DNA of 55,090 bases from Rhodospirillaceae bacterium. GTDB taxonomy: Bacteria; Pseudomonadota; Alphaproteobacteria; UBA8366. Each line of letters begins with the position of its first letter. Position 1 is the first letter of the stretch. Below the pieces are notes generated by a model, which ran no database searches, was not told where the DNA came from, and was given only the letters and a program-made list of their open reading frames with translations. The position numbers were made by a program, and so were the translations under genes. Below, one piece after another: positions 17,524 through 25,043 of this stretch. The stretch covers positions 1 to 55,090 of the forward strand of contig PAZH01000049.1 of the NCBI GenBank assembly GCA_002716125.1, given 5' to 3'.

Positions 17524-17844
17524 CTAAGATGCTTCCTCTTGGAGCTTGGCGCGATATTCGTTAAGGCGTGTTACGCGCAGCCCACCCATTCCACGTTTCT
17601 CAAGAAGCCGTCGCCAGGATTCGTACTTTTCCATCGATATGCCGTAGCGGCTGCATGCGTCTTCAAGGGAGATCAAATCTGTTTCGACGGCGCAAATAAC
17701 AGAAGCTTTTCGGCGAACGACCCAACGCTTGGTGTCTGGTGGCGGTAAATCTTCCATGGACATGGGTGGATCCTCTAAGCCGAACGCGTCCGTTTTGCCG
17801 CCGCTTTCGCTCATGAAGTCAATTTCCGCATTATTCATTTTCAT
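17524..17844 (-). CDS. sciP: SciP-like CtrA-inhibitor (DUF1153)
   Basis: This small protein has 106 residues. After a variable acidic N-terminus the DUF1153 core runs from about residue 33: LPPPDTKRWVVRRKASVICAV, then LISLEDACSRYGISMEKYESWRRLLEKRGMGGLRVTRLNEYR. This is a helix-turn-helix family whose characterised member is Caulobacter SciP, which binds CtrA and blocks activation of CtrA-dependent promoters. The start is uncertain: ATG 17844, 17838 or 17814 (MSESGGK) are all in frame and none has a strong ribosome site. It is a monocistronic gene between fliF and the hook operon; the flgE terminator separates it from flgE. Confidence 0.85.
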   Translation of the reverse strand: MKMNNAEIDFMSESGGKTDAFGLEDPPMSMEDLPPPDTKRWVVRRKASVICAVETDLISLEDACSRYGISMEKYESWRRLLEKRGMGGLRVTRLNEYRAKLQEEAS

Positions 17845-17903
17845 GTTGAGCGAAGGTTACAGGGAAATCTTGAACAAAGGGCTAACCCTCGGGATCTCGT
17901 CGC

Positions 17904-17942
17904 CAAAAAAGAAAAACCCGGCCTCTATGGTTCGAGGCCGGG
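17904..17942 (-). terminator. Rho-independent terminator of the fliK-flgD-flgE operon
   Basis: A perfect 9-bp stem is formed by CCCGGCCTC (17917-17925) and GAGGCCGGG (17934-17942) with an 8-nt loop. On the minus strand the hairpin is followed directly by TTTTTCTTTTTT. It lies 40 bp after the flgE stop. Confidence 0.93.
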
Positions 17943-17981
17943 TGAGATTTTGAGGAATTTGAGCTCTTGGAAGGTGAGCGC

Positions 17982-19364
17982 CTATCTGATGATACGTGTC
18001 AATTCTTCCAGCATTTCATCCGCAGTGGTGATGATCCGCGTACTGGCCGAGAAGGCCCGTTGCGTAACGATCATTCGCGTGAACTCGTCCGCCAAGTCGA
18101 CCGTGGACTGCTCCAAGGCCGAAGGTGCGATCTGTCCAGCACCACCGCGTCCTGGCTCCAGCGCGACCGCAGGTCCGGAATCGGTTGTCTCCGTGTAGAC
18201 GTTACCGGTTCGCTCCTGGAGGCCGTTCGGGTTATTGAAGGTGATCACCGGCACCTGGAAGATGTCGCGCGTTTCTCCGTTATCGAACAAGGCGGTGGTA
18301 ATACCGTTTTCGTCGATATTAACGGCTGACAGAGATCCGAACTGTTTACCGTTCTGTTCGATGAAGTTTGGCGTGAAGTTACCTTGGAACTGGGTGAACC
18401 CATCCGCTTGATTTAAGCTGCCGAAGTCGATCGCGACGGTAACACGATCCGCGGTGGTTGTATCTACCTGATCGAAGTCAAATGTCAGATCAAGCTGGTT
18501 GTCGGTCGTATCCTCAACTGATATGGCACCAGCTGTTGCTGCAGCGCCGGTAAGGGATGAGAGCGTGCCGTCTTGAGCAAAAGTCATGGTTCCAATTGCA
18601 GTGCTAGTGGTGCCAGTGATGAAGGCGACGTCATTACCAGCAGCCGTTCCCGTCGACGGATTGCCGAGGGTTAAATCGTTGTTTTGATCGGGGTCAACGA
18701 AGTTGCCGCCTGAAATGGTTGCTGTAATATTCCATTGGTTGTTCGTGCTCGTTTTCGTAAATGTCAAAGCGAGTGAATGCTGACCGCCTTGTCGGTCGAA
18801 AACCTGGGCTGTTAAACTGTTCGCATCACCTGATGTTGCGGAAGCGGGCAAGTTGGCACCCAACTCAATGGACGTTGTCGCGACGGGCGCGGAGGTTAGG
18901 TTTGCAGTGTTTAAAACCGAGAAGGCACTGAGCACGTTGGTTTGCTGCACGGTACCGTTGCTATCAATTGGCCAACCCATCAGGGTGAAACCACCAGAGT
19001 TAACGAGGTTGCCGTCTTTATCGGGACGGAACTCACCGGCCCTTGTGAAGAATGTGTTACCCGATCCATCCGTTTGGTCGTTAACCGTAAAAAAACCAGA
19101 GCCAGAAATTGCTATATCTGTTGAAGACGCACCTGAAGTCAGCAGACCTTGCTGGTCGATCTCGCGTTCGACCCGGGATTGCACACCGCCTGAAGAGTGC
19201 AGGTCCTTCGACGCTTGCGCGGTTACCAATGTGGAGAATCGAGGACGAACCGCCTTGAAACCCACCGTGTTAACGTTCGCGATATTATCCGCGATCATGC
19301 CGAGAGCCTGACTCTGAGAGAACAGACCCGTCACGCCGGACCGCATTGCACCAAAGATACTCAT
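17982..19364 (-). CDS. flgE: FlgE flagellar hook protein
   Basis: The protein has 460 residues. The N-terminus is the rod/hook family motif (MRSGVTGLFSQSQALGMIADNIANVNTVGFK), and the C-terminus matches it (LEQSTVDLADEFTRMIVTQRAFSASTRIITTADEMLEEL). Between them are Thr/Asn/Gly-rich surface domains (FSVLNTANLTSAPVATTSIELGANLP, then FlgE D2-like strands). It polymerises into the hook. It is the last gene of fliK-flgD-flgE and is followed by a strong terminator. Transcription very probably starts at the sigma-54 promoter before fliK. Confidence 0.95.
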   Translation of the reverse strand: MSIFGAMRSGVTGLFSQSQALGMIADNIANVNTVGFKAVRPRFSTLVTAQASKDLHSSGGVQSRVEREIDQQGLLTSGASSTDIAISGSGFFTVNDQTDGSGNTFFTRAGEFRPDKDGNLVNSGGFTLMGWPIDSNGTVQQTNVLSAFSVLNTANLTSAPVATTSIELGANLPASATSGDANSLTAQVFDRQGGQHSLALTFTKTSTNNQWNITATISGGNFVDPDQNNDLTLGNPSTGTAAGNDVAFITGTTSTAIGTMTFAQDGTLSSLTGAAATAGAISVEDTTDNQLDLTFDFDQVDTTTADRVTVAIDFGSLNQADGFTQFQGNFTPNFIEQNGKQFGSLSAVNIDENGITTALFDNGETRDIFQVPVITFNNPNGLQERTGNVYTETTDSGPAVALEPGRGGAGQIAPSALEQSTVDLADEFTRMIVTQRAFSASTRIITTADEMLEELTRIIR

Positions 19365-19443
19365 CTCAAATTACCTCTTTTCGCGCTCTATCAGTTAATG
19401 GTTGTCGATGCCTTGGCTTCGAATTTCCACGCGATTGTTAAAA

Positions 19444-20115
19444 TTAGAGACCGCCCACTTCCTGTTCGACACCATTGATGTCGGACAGCGGTACCGGAAT
19501 ATCGCCCATCCGGAGAATGGCATTGCCGTTCTCGAACGCGACGCCGGTGACGGTGCCAAAGACCGTCTGGTCGTGGGTGATTAGTTCGTCGCCCGTATCC
19601 TTCGCCGTGATACTGAACGAGTAGGGGCCGTCTGGCTGTTGGACGCCCTGGCCGTTCAGGCCGTCCCAGACAAACGTATGAATACCGGCACTGGTCGGGA
19701 TGTCGCGTGTAAGTACGACATCGCCGGACGCGTCGGAAATATTCAGACGCGCCGTCAGGGCATTCTTCGGCAGGAAGTAGGTCGTCTTCGCAACGCTGTT
19801 CTCGAGTTGCGTCGTGTTGCCGTTCGCCTCGATGACTTGGCCGATATACTCAACCGAGCCGAGCGCTACATTGTTCTGCTGTAGCGTTACCAGACTTTCC
19901 AGATTCCGGTTTTGCTGCACCTGCTGCTCGACGCTGGAGAACAACACCAATTGGTTGGTGAATTCATGCGTGTCGAGCGGTGACAGCGGATCCTGGAATT
20001 GCAACTGCGTCGTCAGGATGGTGAGGAAGTTGTCCAAATTCCCGGACAAATCCGCCAGTGCCTGGCTCGATGCACCTGCAACGGCGCTGGTATTAGATGA
20101 TGCGGCAGCGACCAA
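19444..20115 (-). CDS. flgD: FlgD hook-cap protein
   Basis: The protein has 223 residues. The N-terminal FlgD segment reads FLTILTTQLQFQDPLSPLDTHEFTNQLVLFSSVEQQVQQNRNLE, followed by the Tudor/fibronectin-like domain (DIPTSAGIHTFVWDGLNGQGVQQPDGPYSFSITAKD). FlgD caps the growing hook and is needed for FlgE assembly. It lies 19 bp after fliK and 79 bp before flgE; that gap shows no promoter. Confidence 0.95.
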   Translation of the reverse strand: MVAAASSNTSAVAGASSQALADLSGNLDNFLTILTTQLQFQDPLSPLDTHEFTNQLVLFSSVEQQVQQNRNLESLVTLQQNNVALGSVEYIGQVIEANGNTTQLENSVAKTTYFLPKNALTARLNISDASGDVVLTRDIPTSAGIHTFVWDGLNGQGVQQPDGPYSFSITAKDTGDELITHDQTVFGTVTGVAFENGNAILRMGDIPVPLSDINGVEQEVGGL

Positions 20116-20134
20116 TGGTCTTACTCCTTATTCG

Positions 20135-21724
20135 CTAGACTTGGACGTTGACCCGGCCGTCTGCAGCGGCCGACTTGGCGGCGATGATCGCGGCTTCTGC
20201 CGGATCGGTTTCGTCACCGTCGTTATTGTTGGCGTTAGCTTCACCGTCACGCTGTGGCGCGTGCCCGCGTTCCGCCAACTCTTGTTCGAACTTGCTGCCT
20301 TCGCCTCGGAGGTTGAAGCTCAGGCTGTTCGAATCTGTACTGAGACCGGCGTCCTGCAGTGCTTGACGCAGGCCGGCTGCGTCACGTTGCAGCAGATCTA
20401 AAGTCTCAGGGCGCTCCGCACTGACGATCGCCATCGCGCGGCCATCGCCCGTCACCTCAAGTTTAACGTCGACACGACCCAATTCTGCTGGTTTCAGCTG
20501 AATCCGGATTTGGTCGTTGCCTTGTCCGATCGCTTTCTTGATCTGGACGGCGACTTGGTTCGTCACTTCTTGTGGAGGAACCGGAGGCCGCGGGGGCTGA
20601 GGTGCTTCAGCGCGCTGGGCTCGCTGAGCGGATTGTTGTGAATTGTTGGCCTGTCCGCTGGCAATGGGATCAGCAATCGGTTGCGATGGCTGTCCGCCGC
20701 CATCCGCGCGGACCGCTGTTGCAAGCTGAGCTTGTTGAGCGGCTGCGTTCGGGATTACCGGTTGCGGAGCAGGTTGTGGTGCCGGGGCCAATCCAGCCGT
20801 CGGAGACGGTGCGACGGGCTGTGATTGCTGTTGCGGCACCTGCGGGCCGGTCGGTCGGCCACCATTATTTGCAAGCGGTGTGCGAACCTCTGAGTCAAGA
20901 TCGTCGGCAATCGTAACCGGGGCCTCGACAGTGGGTTTCTCCGCCTTCGCCGTCTGAACCGCTAACGCGGCGCTCGCGGCCAAAGTATTGGTCGGCTGTG
21001 AGACCACCTCTTCCTGCACCTTCGTCACTTGAACACCGCCATTCGGCTGGTTGCCGTTGGCGGGACCGTTCGCGGGGCGAGATTCGGAAGTGGCATAGCG
21101 CGATTTCGGCAATTCTTCCGCCGAGATTTCAGGCTTTGCCTTACTCAGGGCGGCATCGCCTGCGCTTTGCTTTGCACCGTTGTTGTTCGGCTGCAAAACC
21201 TGGGCGTTGGCGGCGCGCTGTGCTTCGGCGGCGTTGGCGGCGCGCGTTGCGTCGACACCTGTATCTTTCGCCGGGGCACCGAGGGCAATCAACTCATCGG
21301 CATCCGAAACGACCAATTGCCCGGCGGCGGCGCTTTCATCTTCGCCGTTCGAGCCAGCACTATTCTCGGAACCGTTTTGTGCTTTCTTGCCTACCTGGTC
21401 CGGTGCGGTTTCATTGGGTTTCTTTGCTGCGCGAGTCGATTCTATTGCCGCTGCGTCGGCCGAGAAGAGGCCGAGCCCATCATATTTCTGATGATCTTCG
21501 CCCATCTTCGCTTCATGGGCGACTGTTTCGTCTTTCATCTCCAACGTCAGATCGAACTCTTCGTCCGAGCCTGCATAAGCGACCTGCTGGACGCCCGTGG
21601 TTTGCAGAAGCTGTGCGAAGAGACCGCTATTGCCGCCGAAGGCTGAACCCTTCCCAACTTTATTGGCGTCGATCGTATCGGCACCAATAACGCTGTAGGG
21701 ATTGTCGATTGTCGAAAGCGTCAT
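20135..21724 (-). CDS. fliK: FliK hook-length control protein
   Basis: The protein has 529 residues. Residues up to about 385 are low-complexity, rich in Ala, Gln, Pro and Asn, as expected of the ruler part. The C-terminal switch domain contains DQIRIQLKPAELGRVDVKLEVTGDGRAMAIVSAE and RPETLDLLQRDAAGLRQALQDAGLS, a clear FliK-C match. FliK measures hook length and signals FlhB to switch export to filament proteins. It is the first gene of the hook operon and is preceded by a sigma-54 promoter 39 bp before its start. Confidence 0.92.
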   Translation of the reverse strand: MTLSTIDNPYSVIGADTIDANKVGKGSAFGGNSGLFAQLLQTTGVQQVAYAGSDEEFDLTLEMKDETVAHEAKMGEDHQKYDGLGLFSADAAAIESTRAAKKPNETAPDQVGKKAQNGSENSAGSNGEDESAAAGQLVVSDADELIALGAPAKDTGVDATRAANAAEAQRAANAQVLQPNNNGAKQSAGDAALSKAKPEISAEELPKSRYATSESRPANGPANGNQPNGGVQVTKVQEEVVSQPTNTLAASAALAVQTAKAEKPTVEAPVTIADDLDSEVRTPLANNGGRPTGPQVPQQQSQPVAPSPTAGLAPAPQPAPQPVIPNAAAQQAQLATAVRADGGGQPSQPIADPIASGQANNSQQSAQRAQRAEAPQPPRPPVPPQEVTNQVAVQIKKAIGQGNDQIRIQLKPAELGRVDVKLEVTGDGRAMAIVSAERPETLDLLQRDAAGLRQALQDAGLSTDSNSLSFNLRGEGSKFEQELAERGHAPQRDGEANANNNDGDETDPAEAAIIAAKSAAADGRVNVQV

Positions 21725-21762
21725 TTTCAGTTCCTAAAGGCAATATTTCGCATGCGTCTTGT

Positions 21763-21778
21763 TGCATCCGATGTGCCA
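21763..21778 (-). promoter_or_regulatory. Sigma-54 promoter of fliK-flgD-flgE
   Basis: On the minus strand the sequence is TGGCACA-TCGG-ATGCA. The GG and GC dinucleotides are exactly 12 bp apart, as required for sigma-54, and the -24 element matches six of seven consensus bases. It leaves a leader of roughly 25-30 nt before the fliK ATG. An FlbD-type site lies about 105 bp upstream. Confidence 0.75.
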
Positions 21779-21874
21779 AATCGTAATGGATTGAAAATAA
21801 ACGGAAAAATTTAATTATGAGGGAATCGCCACGGCAAGGTTCGCCCTGTAGCGGCAAGAAGTTCTAGGCCAAAT

Positions 21875-21887
21875 GGCAGAAATTGCC
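21875..21887. promoter_or_regulatory. FlbD-type site upstream of fliK
   Basis: GGCAG-AAA-TTGCC has one mismatch to the GGCAA-N3-TTGCC element. It lies about 105 bp upstream of the fliK -24 element, a normal distance for an NtrC-type enhancer. Confidence 0.55.
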
Positions 21888-21949
21888 CGCAGGCGAATGG
21901 GCGGATTTGAGGTTTTTCGCGCCTACATGTGTCCGCTTTTCAGACATGC

Positions 21950-21978
21950 GAAAAGGCGCCGTTCCAAGCCTCTTGGAA
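21950..21978 (-). terminator. Possible weak terminator after flaG
   Basis: A 7-bp stem TTCCAAG/CTTGGAA (21962-21968 with 21972-21978) has a 3-nt loop; on the minus strand it is followed after 8 bases by only four T. It would end flaG transcripts about 75 bp after the stop. It is weak. Confidence 0.3.
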
Positions 21979-22053
21979 AGCGTTGGGCAAACGTCACCCG
22001 TTCCCGGCGGCGCACGCGCCGGAATTAAGCAATTCGGGTCGAATCGCTAACGG

Positions 22054-22476
22054 TTAGACAGCTTCGTCGATCACCGCGCCGTTCGGTCCGTCCTGCGGAC
22101 GCTGAACCGATGGCTGCAATTGCTCGCTAACAAACTTCACGAATTCTTCGGAAGGGATCTGCTCGACCACCGTATCGGTGCGCGTGTCCACGACTTCGAT
22201 GAAGACTTTGTTCAGTTCGTTATTGAACCCGACTTGCATCTTGCGGCTGCTGAACCTGAGACTATCGAGCGCCTGTTGTGCGCTCTGCAGTTCCGGCTGC
22301 TCCTGTCGAGAGAAGCTGCTGCCGCTATCGTTCTGCGGACCAGACGATTGACTGATCTGACTGACGACGGCGTCGGGGTTGCTTTGAAGTGTTTTAACCG
22401 CTGAATCCCCGCTGGAGACCGAACTGGTACCCGATTGCGATTGCAACGACGGTAGCGATGTGAAATTAACGTCCAT
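22054..22476 (-). CDS. flaG: FlaG-family flagellar protein
   Basis: From ATG 22476 (MDVNFTSLPS) this is 140 residues; the ATG is preceded on the minus strand by GGGAGG with 5-nt spacing, which fixes the start. The first 80 residues are Ser/Gln-rich; the conserved FlaG domain follows (SSRKMQVGFNNELNKVFIEVVDTRTDTVVEQIPSEEFVKFV). FlaG proteins affect filament length and are found next to flagellin or cap genes; the mechanism is not settled. It has its own sigma-54 promoter and is divergent from a dioxygenase gene. Confidence 0.85.
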   Translation of the reverse strand: MDVNFTSLPSLQSQSGTSSVSSGDSAVKTLQSNPDAVVSQISQSSGPQNDSGSSFSRQEQPELQSAQQALDSLRFSSRKMQVGFNNELNKVFIEVVDTRTDTVVEQIPSEEFVKFVSEQLQPSVQRPQDGPNGAVIDEAV

Positions 22477-22671
22477 TTTAACCTCCCGTGATGGCGTTCT
22501 GCTACACGTGATGGTCTGTAGTCCACGACCGCAAACTCCCAAGTTATTGCGGTTGCGGCCGTTCTTCGTTCGGCGCACAGGGAAGTTTTCTCTTCCGACA
22601 TGTACCGAACCGGTCCATCCAAACCCGCCGGCGTCATTGCGCGACGGCAGACAGGCTCCGGTTCAAAAAAA

Positions 22672-22687
22672 TGCAAGAGGTGTGCCA
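22672..22687 (-). promoter_or_regulatory. Sigma-54 promoter of flaG
   Basis: On the minus strand the sequence is TGGCACA-CCTC-TTGCA, with GG-GC spacing of 12 and only one mismatch to the consensus in the defined positions. A FlbD-like element (TGCAACAATTTGCC, 22793-22806) lies about 115 bp upstream. Confidence 0.85.
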
Positions 22688-22792
22688 TTTTTGCCTAGTT
22701 GCAAATATAAATGATATTTCCATAACTTATTGATAACATGTTGTTTTTATCGATGAGGCTGAATATTAGGATTTCACGATACTTTGGTGTTT

Positions 22793-22806
22793 TGCAACAA
22801 TTTGCC
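22793..22806. promoter_or_regulatory. Imperfect FlbD-type site upstream of flaG
   Basis: TGCAA-CAAT-TTGCC has a good right half, a one-mismatch left half, and a spacer one base longer than elsewhere. It is about 115 bp upstream of the flaG -24 element. Confidence 0.35.
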
Positions 22807-22895
22807 TAGTTTTCCGAGGCTTTAAGGATGAAATTCGATGCTTTTCATCCAATTATCCCCAAAAGATATTTATCTTCAATTACTTAGTAAGTGTC

Positions 22896-22938
22896 GGCAA
22901 TATTTGCCTATCTTGGGCTGAGGTTGGAACTTTTTGCC
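22896..22938. promoter_or_regulatory. Pair of FlbD-type sites upstream of the dioxygenase gene
   Basis: GGCAA-TAT-TTGCC at 22896-22908 is perfect; GGAAC-TTT-TTGCC at 22926-22938 has a perfect right half only. The centres are 30 bp apart, and about 95 and 65 bp upstream of the plus-strand -24 element. They could also serve flaG at longer range. Confidence 0.5.
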
Positions 22939-22993
22939 TATCTGCGACGTGAGACGATTGGTCCGTTTGGCATTTACCGTATTGTGCGCATAC

Positions 22994-23009
22994 TGGACCG
23001 GAATTTGCT
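22994..23009 (+). promoter_or_regulatory. Probable sigma-54 promoter of the dioxygenase gene
   Basis: TGGACCG-GAAT-TTGCT has GG-GC spacing of exactly 12 and a perfect -12 element; the -24 element has two mismatches (AC for CA). It is weaker than the other sigma-54 promoters here but correctly placed, leaving a leader of about 30 nt. Confidence 0.55.
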
Positions 23010-23049
23010 GGCATTTCTCATGTGAAAAGCCGTGTAAGGGTCTCTCATC

Positions 23050-23877
23050 GTGTCGAAGCCAAATGTCTTATCTAACTATCGCGAGCACGGATACGCTGTC
23101 CTGAAAGCGGCGATCGAGCCGAGCGTAATCGTTGCCGTCCGAGATGAGATTCAGAGCATATTCAGGCCGCTTCTCGCGCATTATCAAATCGACAACGGTG
23201 GCGCGGTGGGGCCGGCCTTTGATGTCGCGCTCGGCGAACTTTTCCGCAGGGATATGGATGGATATTTAGCCGCGGCGAAAGCGACACAACTCTGCCCAAG
23301 GTTGCATAACTTAGGCTCGGGAGAGCTGATGGTCGACCTGGTGAAATCGTTTGGTATTGAACGGCCGATCATCGCCGTCCGACCGGTCGTACATATTGTT
23401 TCGGACGCGCTCCAGGTCCCGGGTGGCTATCATCGCACACCGCCGCACCAGGATTGGCGCAGCGTGCAGGGGAGTCTTGACGCGCTTGTGGTTTGGCTGC
23501 CGCTTGTCGAGGTTTCGCAGCAGTTTGGCGCGCTCGAAGTGTTACCTGGCAGCCATCGGCGCGGCCTCCTTAAAACGCGGCCGGATCCGTTCGGCAATGT
23601 CGTGGATGAATCCCAACTCGAAGAAGATCAATTTATTCCCGTTGCCGTTGAGCTGGGCGATGCCGTCGTCTTTTCGATGTTCACGGTGCACCGAACCGGA
23701 ATAGAACAGCGACCCGGCATCCGTTGGGCTGTCAGCTTGAGGTATAACAACGCCGTCGCATCGGACTTCGTTGAGCACCGTTACCCCAACCCCTTTGTCT
23801 ATCGCTCACAAGACGCGTTACTGGTCGAGGGATACCCGACACAGCGAGATATCCAACAGGTTTTCGATCCGGAATAG
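23050..23877 (+). CDS. Phytanoyl-CoA dioxygenase (PhyH) family protein
   Basis: The protein has 275 residues and starts at GTG 23050, with AAGGG upstream. It shows the features of Fe(II)/2-oxoglutarate-dependent oxygenases of the PhyH family: an HxD metal pair in PPHQDWRSVQGS (about residues 136-140), the ALEVLPGSH segment, the distal metal His in FTVHRTGIEQRPG and a following Arg (RWAVSLRYN) that would bind 2-oxoglutarate. Family members hydroxylate many small molecules, including sugar and amino-acid derivatives; the substrate here is unknown. It is divergent from flaG, apparently shares the sigma-54/FlbD control region, and lies at the edge of the flagellin-glycosylation region, so a role in flagellar sugar modification is a reasonable guess only. 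Confidence 0.85.
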   Translation: MSKPNVLSNYREHGYAVLKAAIEPSVIVAVRDEIQSIFRPLLAHYQIDNGGAVGPAFDVALGELFRRDMDGYLAAAKATQLCPRLHNLGSGELMVDLVKSFGIERPIIAVRPVVHIVSDALQVPGGYHRTPPHQDWRSVQGSLDALVVWLPLVEVSQQFGALEVLPGSHRRGLLKTRPDPFGNVVDESQLEEDQFIPVAVELGDAVVFSMFTVHRTGIEQRPGIRWAVSLRYNNAVASDFVEHRYPNPFVYRSQDALLVEGYPTQRDIQQVFDPE

Positions 23878-23881
23878 CGGC

Positions 23882-24595
23882 CTAGCAGCCCATTTTTCGG
23901 GCTAAATCGACAAAATCCGTCGCAACGACGTCCCAGTCTTGGGTCGGTTCAAGGTCGCGCCCTTGTTCGACGCCGTATTCGTCCGGGCGCGGAATAAACC
24001 CGGTCTTTAATCCGCGGGCCCGGGCGGCCGCTAAATCGTCGTTGTGTGCGGCGGTCATCATGACTTCTGCGGGCGCCAGCCCCAAAGCCTCGCAACACCG
24101 GTCGTAGGTTTCCGGCATCGGCTTATATTGGCGGACGACTTCCGCGCCGAGGATGACGTCCCAGGGTAAGCCGCCGTTCTTGGCCATATTCACCATGAGC
24201 GCAATGTTGCCGTTCGAATGCGTGCCAATGATGTATTTGGACTTCAGCAAGGTGAGGCCTTCGACCGAATCGGGCCATGGGCTCAGTTGGTGCCAGGCGA
24301 GATTCAGCTGATCCAATTTGTCCGCGGAGAGAACGTCAAAGCCATATTGCGCGGCGATTTCATCGAGATTCATGCGATGTAGCGTATCGAGTTTGGTGAA
24401 CGGCAGCTCGCCGCTTCGCACCCGTTCCATCGATGGTTGATAGCGGTTCCGCCAGTCGCGTGCGAACTGATCCCAATTGGTGGCCGGAACGCCATTCTGC
24501 GCGGCGAATTCGCCAGCGATCCTGGCTACGCTGCTGCGCCAATCGACAACGGTTCCGAAAACATCGAATATGAGCGCTTTCACGTCACCGGCCAT
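23882..24595 (-). CDS. HAD-superfamily haloacid dehalogenase type II
   Basis: The start is ATG 24595 (MAGDVKALIFDVFG), preceded by GGGAG at 9-nt spacing, giving 237 residues. HAD motif I is FDVFGTVVDW (nucleophile Asp first), motif II is in IGTHSNGN, motif III Lys is in QYKPMPETY, and motif IV is in AAHNDDLAAARARGL. The spacing and the cap region (FARDWRNRYQPSM) match the L-2-haloacid dehalogenase group rather than phosphatases. Such genes are often annotated this way without a known substrate. It is convergent with the dioxygenase gene, with 4 bp between stops. Confidence 0.85.
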   Translation of the reverse strand: MAGDVKALIFDVFGTVVDWRSSVARIAGEFAAQNGVPATNWDQFARDWRNRYQPSMERVRSGELPFTKLDTLHRMNLDEIAAQYGFDVLSADKLDQLNLAWHQLSPWPDSVEGLTLLKSKYIIGTHSNGNIALMVNMAKNGGLPWDVILGAEVVRQYKPMPETYDRCCEALGLAPAEVMMTAAHNDDLAAARARGLKTGFIPRPDEYGVEQGRDLEPTQDWDVVATDFVDLARKMGC

Positions 24596-24643
24596 AACAA
24601 TCATCTCCCTCAGTTCAATCGTCTGAAGAAGTAGCCTACAGGC

Positions 24644-24889
24644 TTATTGATCGCCAGTCCCTTCAGCGGCCGTCAGTTCTTCGTCGAGGCAAATCTTCTT
24701 GCCTTGCAGACTGCGAAACAGCGCACAGTCTTTATCTGCTGCGACGGATATAACGTGATCCGACGCCGTTTTTTCCGTCGTCGCCAAACTAATTTCGTCG
24801 ATCGCAAGCGATGCAACTTGTACGGCGGCCGGTAGTCCGCACCCACTCACCAGATTTGCCGCCAGCACGATGGCGATGACCCGCTTCAT
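24644..24889 (-). CDS. Small lipoprotein, unknown function
   Basis: From ATG 24889 (MKRVIAIVLAANLVSGC) it has 81 residues; GGAG lies 6 nt upstream of this ATG, which favours it over the ATG at 24901. The signal peptide ends in a lipobox LVSGC with the lipidated Cys at 17. The mature part is about 65 residues with two more Cys (DKDCALF and KKICLDEE), which could form a disulfide. It has no recognised domain and would be anchored to a membrane facing the periplasm. Confidence 0.75.
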   Translation of the reverse strand: MKRVIAIVLAANLVSGCGLPAAVQVASLAIDEISLATTEKTASDHVISVAADKDCALFRSLQGKKICLDEELTAAEGTGDQ

Positions 24890-25043
24890 CCAAGACTCCA
24901 TTATCGATAATTAGGGAAAAACCCCTCGAGGACCGCGGGAATGTATGTGCGGACAAAGGGGTTATGAAACGGATATTTTGCAATGCAGCATTGCTGAAAC
25001 CGCGTAGTTCAGTGTTTAGGAGGGTTTATGCCGCGCCGCACAA
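24890..25043. other. Short intergenic region with small palindromes
   Basis: The region holds a perfect 15-bp palindrome (GCAATG-CAG-CATTGC, 24980-24994) and a spaced inverted repeat AACCCCT (24920-24926) / AGGGGTT (24957-24963). Neither is followed by a T run, so a terminator is doubtful. Confidence 0.35.

Larger units (their letters stand above)
21725..22053. other. fliK-flaG intergenic region
   Basis: These 329 non-coding bases hold the fliK sigma-54 promoter (21763-21778), a near-perfect FlbD-type palindrome (21875-21887) and, nearer flaG, possible weak hairpins (TTCCAAG/CTTGGAA at 21962-21978 and CCGGCG/CGCCGG near 21997-22021). No open frame of note is seen. Confidence 0.6.
22477..23049. 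promoter_or_regulatory. Divergent flaG/dioxygenase control region
   Basis: This 573-bp non-coding region is AT-rich at 22690-22930. It carries two divergent -24/-12 promoters (22672-22687 on minus, 22994-23009 on plus). The heptamer TTGCCTA occurs four times in the same orientation, with TTGCC at 22691-22695, 22802-22806, 22904-22908 and 22934-22938. One of these is half of a perfect palindrome (22896-22908); the others have degenerate left halves. The long leader of flaG (roughly 180 nt) shows no clear structure. Confidence 0.65.

Noticed and set aside
20998..21690. Two overlapping plus-strand frames opposite fliK
   Set aside because: They exist because fliK is low-complexity and GC-rich on the other strand; the FliK reading has a recognisable C-terminal domain.
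22681..22938. CRISPR-like array from the repeated TTGCCTA motif
   Set aside because: Repeats are only 7-10 bp, spacing is irregular and there are no cas genes; they read as protein-binding half-sites.
23009..23024. TGGCATT-TCTC-ATGTG as the dioxygenase promoter
   Set aside because: The essential GC of the -12 element is GT here; the pair at 22994-23009 fits better.
24901..25043. tRNA or small RNA gene
   Set aside because: Short palindromes are present but there is no cloverleaf, no promoter and no terminator signal; nothing else in the window looks like a tRNA or rRNA gene.
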